Shown: piece after piece, positions 59,378 to 64,000 of the stretch
Layout of the letters: the number at the start of each line of letters is the position of its first letter
Numbering within the stretch: position 1 is the first letter of the stretch
Source: Arthrobotrys musiformis
Lineage: Eukaryota > Ascomycota > Orbiliomycetes > Orbiliales > Orbiliaceae
DNA length: 64,000 nt
Reading direction: 5' to 3'
Assembly (NCBI GenBank): GCA_036971715.1
Contig: JAVHJL010000001.1
Span: forward strand, 806,001-870,000
Made by a program: the position numbers and the translations under genes
The notes under the pieces: generated by a model
What the model saw: only the letters and a program-made list of their open reading frames with translations
What the model was told of the DNA's origin: nothing
The model's database searches: none

Positions 59378-60955
59378 CTAATAGATATACCGGAAATTCA
59401 CATTCTGCCTATCCGTCAAATCATCAAACCCATGGACCACTCCCTTAACCTCACTCCCCCCCTCCGCCTCCTTCTTCCTATTACACCTCGCCAGATGGAA
59501 CCTCAAATAAAAAATAATTATAACAAGCACAACATAACACCCCATATGCGTCGAGAACGCAATAAAATACCTCGGCTTATCTCTATCCAAAAACACCTGC
59601 GGCCCGATCGCATTCCCCGTAGCCCAGAATATAAAATTCATAGCCACCGCTACGGTCTTTTTCGTTTGCCCGCCTACATTACGGGAGACGAGGGACATGG
59701 TCAGGTTCTGCGCCGCCCAGAAGGATAGGACCATGTAGTATGAGATCAGTAAGCCGACTTTGGTGCCCAGATTCCGGTTTTGAACCGTCATAAGCACTAT
59801 CGTCCCCACGAAGGATGGGATAACGTATAGCCCCATCACTATCAGCGTCTGATTCGTCTTCTTGGCGATATAAGTTGACGACAGGAGTACGATGATAATA
59901 ACAGCTCCGAGGACCATAGCCAACAACTGCGTCTGCAAAATCGTAAAATTAAACCCTGTGATGATAATATTCGCAAATGCGCCTAGTCCTGAGGTGGGGA
60001 GGGTTGTGCAAAGCTGGATACCGCCGTAACACCAGCACTGCGGGTCCAAAAGTGCTTCTTTAACTTGTTCGGGTCTGAACTTCTTATTCTGCAATCCTGT
60101 CTGATTCGACCGCACCCGTTCGATCATCAGTGCCTTATCCTCCTCGGAGAAGCATTTAGCCCGCATAGGACTGTCAGGCATCCAATATAACACAAATACC
60201 CCCCAAAGCACCGAAAAACACCCATAAGTCATGAACAAAGCCTGCCAGCTTTTTAGAGGTCCACCGGGCTTTATAAGCGTAAAGCAGTAGGCTAGTAATC
60301 CACCTACGATCTGTTGCCCGCCGTTCATCATATACCAGAACGTCACAGCCTCGGCTTGTTCCTCACGCTTATACCACATGCCGGATAATACTACAAACGT
60401 GGGCTGGCAGACCGCCTCAAAGATCCCCAGGAGCGTACGGACCGTCACAAGTCCGACGAAATTATGCGTCGCAGCGTGGCACGCTAATATCGACCCCCAA
60501 ATTATTACCGCACACCCCAGCGTCTTCGCGATAGGAACTCGTTGGATCCCCCAGTTTATGGGGTACTCGACGATCAGGATCGCAATGTAGATACACGTCG
60601 TCAGCCAGGAGTATTGCTGCCCGTGGAGTCCGTTATCATCGCGGATGTGCATGATGGAAGCGAAGGATAAGGTTCCCTTATCGAGCGCTTGGAGGAAGTA
60701 GGTGAATACCATCACCGCGAGTACTCGTTTATCGATCATGCGTTTTAGACGTTTGTTCTCTTCTGGCGAGATTTCGACCACGCGGGATGGATCGGCGTAT
60801 TTTGCGATTTCCTTGTCGACACGGTCGTAGTCGAGGCAGTCCTTTTGGGGGTATTCATCGTGGGAGGTTACGGTTTCTAGGTGGGCGATGTCGGGTTTTT
60901 CGTCGAGTTGGACAGCACTTGGAGGAGGGCGGGAGGTTATATTATTATCCGCCAT
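59378..60955 (-). CDS. MFS transporter, anion:cation symporter family (allantoate permease/Dal5-like)
   Basis: Single exon, 525 residues. A hydrophilic 75-residue N-terminus precedes about 12 membrane spans. Typical family features: KRMIDKRVLAVMVFTYFLQA, LDKGTLSFASIM, YIAILIVEYPINWGIQRVP, RTLLGIFEAVCQPTFVVLSG followed by MWYKREEQ, and a central FMTYGCFSVLWGVFVLYWMP plus DSP. This is the fungal ACS/Dal5 group, which imports organic anions such as allantoate, ureidosuccinate, vitamins or sugar acids. The substrate cannot be read from sequence. The next gene downstream on the plus strand is a GH105 hydrolase, so a sugar-acid or oligogalacturonide link is conceivable. Confidence 0.9.
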   Translation of the reverse strand: MADNNITSRPPPSAVQLDEKPDIAHLETVTSHDEYPQKDCLDYDRVDKEIAKYADPSRVVEISPEENKRLKRMIDKRVLAVMVFTYFLQALDKGTLSFASIMHIRDDNGLHGQQYSWLTTCIYIAILIVEYPINWGIQRVPIAKTLGCAVIIWGSILACHAATHNFVGLVTVRTLLGIFEAVCQPTFVVLSGMWYKREEQAEAVTFWYMMNGGQQIVGGLLAYCFTLIKPGGPLKSWQALFMTYGCFSVLWGVFVLYWMPDSPMRAKCFSEEDKALMIERVRSNQTGLQNKKFRPEQVKEALLDPQCWCYGGIQLCTTLPTSGLGAFANIIITGFNFTILQTQLLAMVLGAVIIIVLLSSTYIAKKTNQTLIVMGLYVIPSFVGTIVLMTVQNRNLGTKVGLLISYYMVLSFWAAQNLTMSLVSRNVGGQTKKTVAVAMNFIFWATGNAIGPQVFLDRDKPRYFIAFSTHMGCYVVLVIIIFYLRFHLARCNRKKEAEGGSEVKGVVHGFDDLTDRQNVNFRYIY

Positions 60956-62999
60956 TTTGGGCGCGATATAAGTACTTAACCCGGATTATGGGGTCAAGAT
61001 ATCAAAAAACTCAAGCTATAGACAATAAAGTGAAAAGCTTGATAGCTGCGAATTTATGAAGAGGGATTGCCTGGGTATGAAAATATCATAGACGAGGGCG
61101 CAGGGCGAGAACCCGTCCATATATACCCGTTATATTTCTTCGAATATCTACCGAGGTAGGTCGCAACATAAAATGTCTTGACGATTAATATCGAGGAAAG
61201 CCTTTCTTTGTCGCTAATATCCATAGGTGCCTACACGAGAACAAGCTTCATTTTACCCGTCCTCGAAACGAGAGATCCAGAACGTCGGGTTCACATCGAT
61301 GCCCCGGTTGTACAGTCTGCCATGCCGACGACGGTAAGAGAGACGCATGGTTCTTCCCCGCATATCTCCTGATAACCAACGGAACTGAGAGCGAAATCTC
61401 GTCTCGAGCGCTCGGGCGCGGGGTTAAAGTTTGTAGTTTGCCAGTACGGTCCGAGGGTATGGGGTATCATGTTTCTGGGGAAATCTAGTCGCTGTGTGGT
61501 CGAAGTCGGTTTAGGAGATTACAAATTTAAATTCCATCTTTACATAGCTTAATTAGCTTAATTGATCAAGCGGCATCCAGAATCACAAATACTGTAAAAA
61601 TCAAAGTACTTGTCACCCAGTTCGCGATATCAATTCATGGGTGGGACAACATAATCGGGAAGGTACCCTTGGGGTACTCGAGTGCAAGAACAGTCAAGAT
61701 TCGTTCGTCCATCAAGCGCCAAATTTACATAACCTGAAATAACCATTTGCCACAGATGAAATGAGTCGTACGTCCGCCTACCCAAATAGTTCACTTGAAG
61801 TTCGCGAAGCATGAGACCGAGAGAAGTCCCGCTCAGCAAGATCCAACAAGCTACAACAAAATCTCGTCTCGAGGCCTATCGCGGAGCATATTCCACCGAA
61901 AGATATACATCACCACTCGATAATCCAAGTAATACCACACCGACTTCGCTCCACTGTCGCAAAGTCGCAATCCAGGAGCAAGAAAAGCTTATTACAAACC
62001 CCCCAGTCTTTTCGTTACGAAATAAAGTCTTAAATCCAGGTATCATGAAGCCTTGGCGCGCGCGATTCGTGGACTTGCCTCTCCAGATTTCCCCGCCCCG
62101 CCCCCCGTTCAGCCGATAGTGTGGGGTTGCGGGGGAACATTTAGCCTTCTTTTCCCTTTCGACTATTCCTCATTACAGTAAAGATTCCGGATTCTTGACG
62201 TGCATAAGCTTTTTTGACATGGCGGAATTTTATACGCTAGTTTTATTGTGTGTAACGGGACTTTCCATAGTGCGTAGGAGGCGTTTGACGTTCCCGTGGT
62301 ATATTGCCGGCCCACACTCTTTCGAAGTGTATCCACAACTTCAAGTGTTCAATTGAGGAATTCGAGACGAATGAAATTGTACAATATTGTATAATGCGCC
62401 GATTGTCGAGGTGAGCTTGAGGGCAGATTCACGAATACTAATCTGAAATATCAGAATTCTTGTTTCCGACGGCGGGTAACAGGCTTCCCCTCGAATTATC
62501 TCGTGACGAAGTATCGAATGGGATTTCCCCGGACCCACTATATTGTTCATTCGGAAAGACTCAATGAGCTTCATGGGCATAAGTGGGGGTGGAGTTCTCT
62601 CCTGGCGGCTAGGCCTAGGCCTGTATCTATCGATGCGTAACCGAGGATATAGAGTTGCTGATATCATGATGCACAGAGGTCGCCAACATGCTCAAGATCT
62701 CAAAAACGAGATAACTTCGATATCAATACACCCGATACTATTTGGTTGAATGTAGTGTTATCTCCTCGCAATATATTTCAACAAACGCAATTAATTGAGG
62801 ATTGAGAAGAAGCGAACGTTGGAACGGGACAATTGCGCCAGATATTTCCAAAACCATAGTCAGTATAGCCCTTAAGAACTTAACGACTCAACCTGATATC
62901 AACATTAATGCTAATATACATGCGCTTGGTTAGGATAGATATTGATCAAAACCACACCCTCAATTATAATAGAATCCAAACCTGCAAAATACCACAAAG
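60956..62999. other. 2-kb divergent intergenic region
   Basis: Between divergent MFS and GH105 genes. Frames up to 108 codons lack recognisable content. It may serve as a shared promoter region, but no regulator site was identified. Confidence 0.45.
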
Positions 63000-64000
63000 A
63001 TGCCCAAACAGCCCCTCGAAATCCACTCCCTAACCTCCTCCAAAATCCACTCTCTAATCTCCCTCCTCACCAAAAACCTCATAACCATAACCGACAAATC
63101 CGGCCACTTCCTCCTCTCCCTCCCAGACGGCCGCATCATCGACACAAAAGGCTGGAACGACTGGGAATGGACTCACGGCATAGGCCTCTACGGCCTCTAC
63201 CAATACTACTCCCAAACCAGCTCCCAACCCACCCTTCAAATAATCACAGACTGGTTTTCAGCCCGTTTTCAAGAAGGTACAACTAAGAATATTAACACCA
63301 TGTCACCGTTTCTGACACTGGCATATTTGTACGAGGAGAAGAGGGATCAGACGTATCTTCCCTGGTTGGACAGTTGGGCCGAATGGGCAATGTATGATCT
63401 TCCGCGCACTAGATTCGGCGGGATGCAGCATATTACCTACCTCGAAGAAAACCGAAATCAATTGTGGGATGATACGTTGATGATGACTGTCATGCCCCTA
63501 ATCAAGATCGGAAAGATTTTAAATCGGCCGCATTATATAGAAGAAGGGAAACGACAGTTTTTGATTCATATTCAATACCTTTTTGATACTCAATCGGGGT
63601 TATTCTTCCACGGATGGGAGTTCAACGAAGATACAAAAAGTGGTCTGGGTCATAACTTTGCAAGAGCTAGGTGGGCGAGGGGTAACAGCTGGTTAACTAT
63701 CGCGATTCCAGACGTTCTCGAATTATTAGATTTACCCAAAGATGACAATTTTCATGTGTTTCTGGTGGATGTATTAAACGCGCAATGCGAGGCGTTAAAG
63801 AAACTACAAGATCCAACAACAGGGTTATGGAGGACTTTGCTAGATGTAAGCGAGGAGGAAGGGTCATATTTAGAGTCTTCGGCTTCAGCAGGGTTTGCGT
63901 ATGGGATGTTAAAGGGAATCCGGAAAAGATACCTGAAGAAGGAGGAATACGAAGATGTCGCTATCAAGGCTATAAAGGGGGTTATGGGGAAGATCAGAGA
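63000..64000 (+). CDS. GH105 unsaturated rhamnogalacturonyl hydrolase-like protein (5' part)
   Basis: The frame opens at ATG 63000 (MPKQPLEIHSLTSSKIHSLI) and stays open to the window edge, 333 codons without stop or intron. Family features: GWNDWEWTHGIGLYGLYQYY, INTMSPFLTLAYLYEE, FGGMQHITYLEENRNQLWDD with the catalytic-region Asp pair followed by TLMMTVMPL, FFHGWEF, and WARGNSWLTIAIPDVLEL. This is the YteR/GH105 alpha/alpha-barrel, which removes the 4,5-unsaturated uronic acid from pectin-derived oligosaccharides left by lyases. There is no signal peptide, so it should act inside the cell on imported oligomers. The 3' end lies outside the window. Confidence 0.88.
   Translation, partial: MPKQPLEIHSLTSSKIHSLISLLTKNLITITDKSGHFLLSLPDGRIIDTKGWNDWEWTHGIGLYGLYQYYSQTSSQPTLQIITDWFSARFQEGTTKNINTMSPFLTLAYLYEEKRDQTYLPWLDSWAEWAMYDLPRTRFGGMQHITYLEENRNQLWDDTLMMTVMPLIKIGKILNRPHYIEEGKRQFLIHIQYLFDTQSGLFFHGWEFNEDTKSGLGHNFARARWARGNSWLTIAIPDVLELLDLPKDDNFHVFLVDVLNAQCEALKKLQDPTTGLWRTLLDVSEEEGSYLESSASAGFAYGMLKGIRKRYLKKEEYEDVAIKAIKGVMGKIR

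Overview
The window looks like nuclear DNA of a filamentous ascomycete (Pezizomycotina). Genes are split by short introns, mostly 50-100 bp, with GTATGT/GTAAGT-type donors, CTAAC/CTGAC-like branch points and TAG/CAG acceptors. Gene content is typically fungal (TmpA, URC4, UTP13, Rgd2-type RhoGAP, fungal F-box proteins, a Dal5-type permease). The intron-dense PUP3 gene and long intergenic spacers would suit an early-diverging class, but the species cannot be named from sequence alone. I rebuilt multi-exon genes by hand from splice signals and reading phase, so exon borders are inferences unless stated otherwise.

Layout. 1-12.7 kb: 3' end of a Sad1/USP39 splicing factor, an unknown membrane protein, a small secreted protein, a 2.7-kb gene-free stretch, an unknown two-exon gene, the replication licensing ATPase CDC6 and an F-box protein. 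12.7-21.4 kb: sparse, with a GNAT acetyltransferase, an unknown membrane-anchored protein and a TmpA-family membrane flavoprotein. 21.4-27.2 kb: gene-free. 27.2-35 kb: a 4CL-like adenylate-forming enzyme, proteasome subunit beta-3 (eight exons, five of them 24 nt or shorter) and the WD40 protein UTP13. 35.8-40.1 kb: a large multidomain protein with an N-terminal zinc finger, P-loop GTPase-like region, RING-like finger, patatin phospholipase and acidic tail. 40.7-50.7 kb: URC4 (uracil catabolism), a second F-box protein, a TUG/UBX protein, a small single-pass membrane protein and an adiponectin-receptor-like 7TM protein. 52.2-64 kb: an Rgd2-type F-BAR/DEP/RhoGAP protein, a Lys-rich nucleolar-type protein, an allantoate-permease-like MFS transporter and the start of a GH105 hydrolase that runs off the window.

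Most genes are unrelated housekeeping loci. Three places deserve attention. The zinc finger-GTPase-RING-patatin protein is built like an intracellular defence or signalling protein and carries an apparent one-base frameshift in a G7 tract. TmpA and a 4CL-like ligase sit divergently on either side of the 5.8-kb spacer, echoing the TmpA/adenylate-forming enzyme partnership known from Aspergillus conidiation. The MFS permease and the GH105 gene are adjacent and may share a catabolic role.

No tRNA, rRNA, CRISPR array or intact transposon was recognised.
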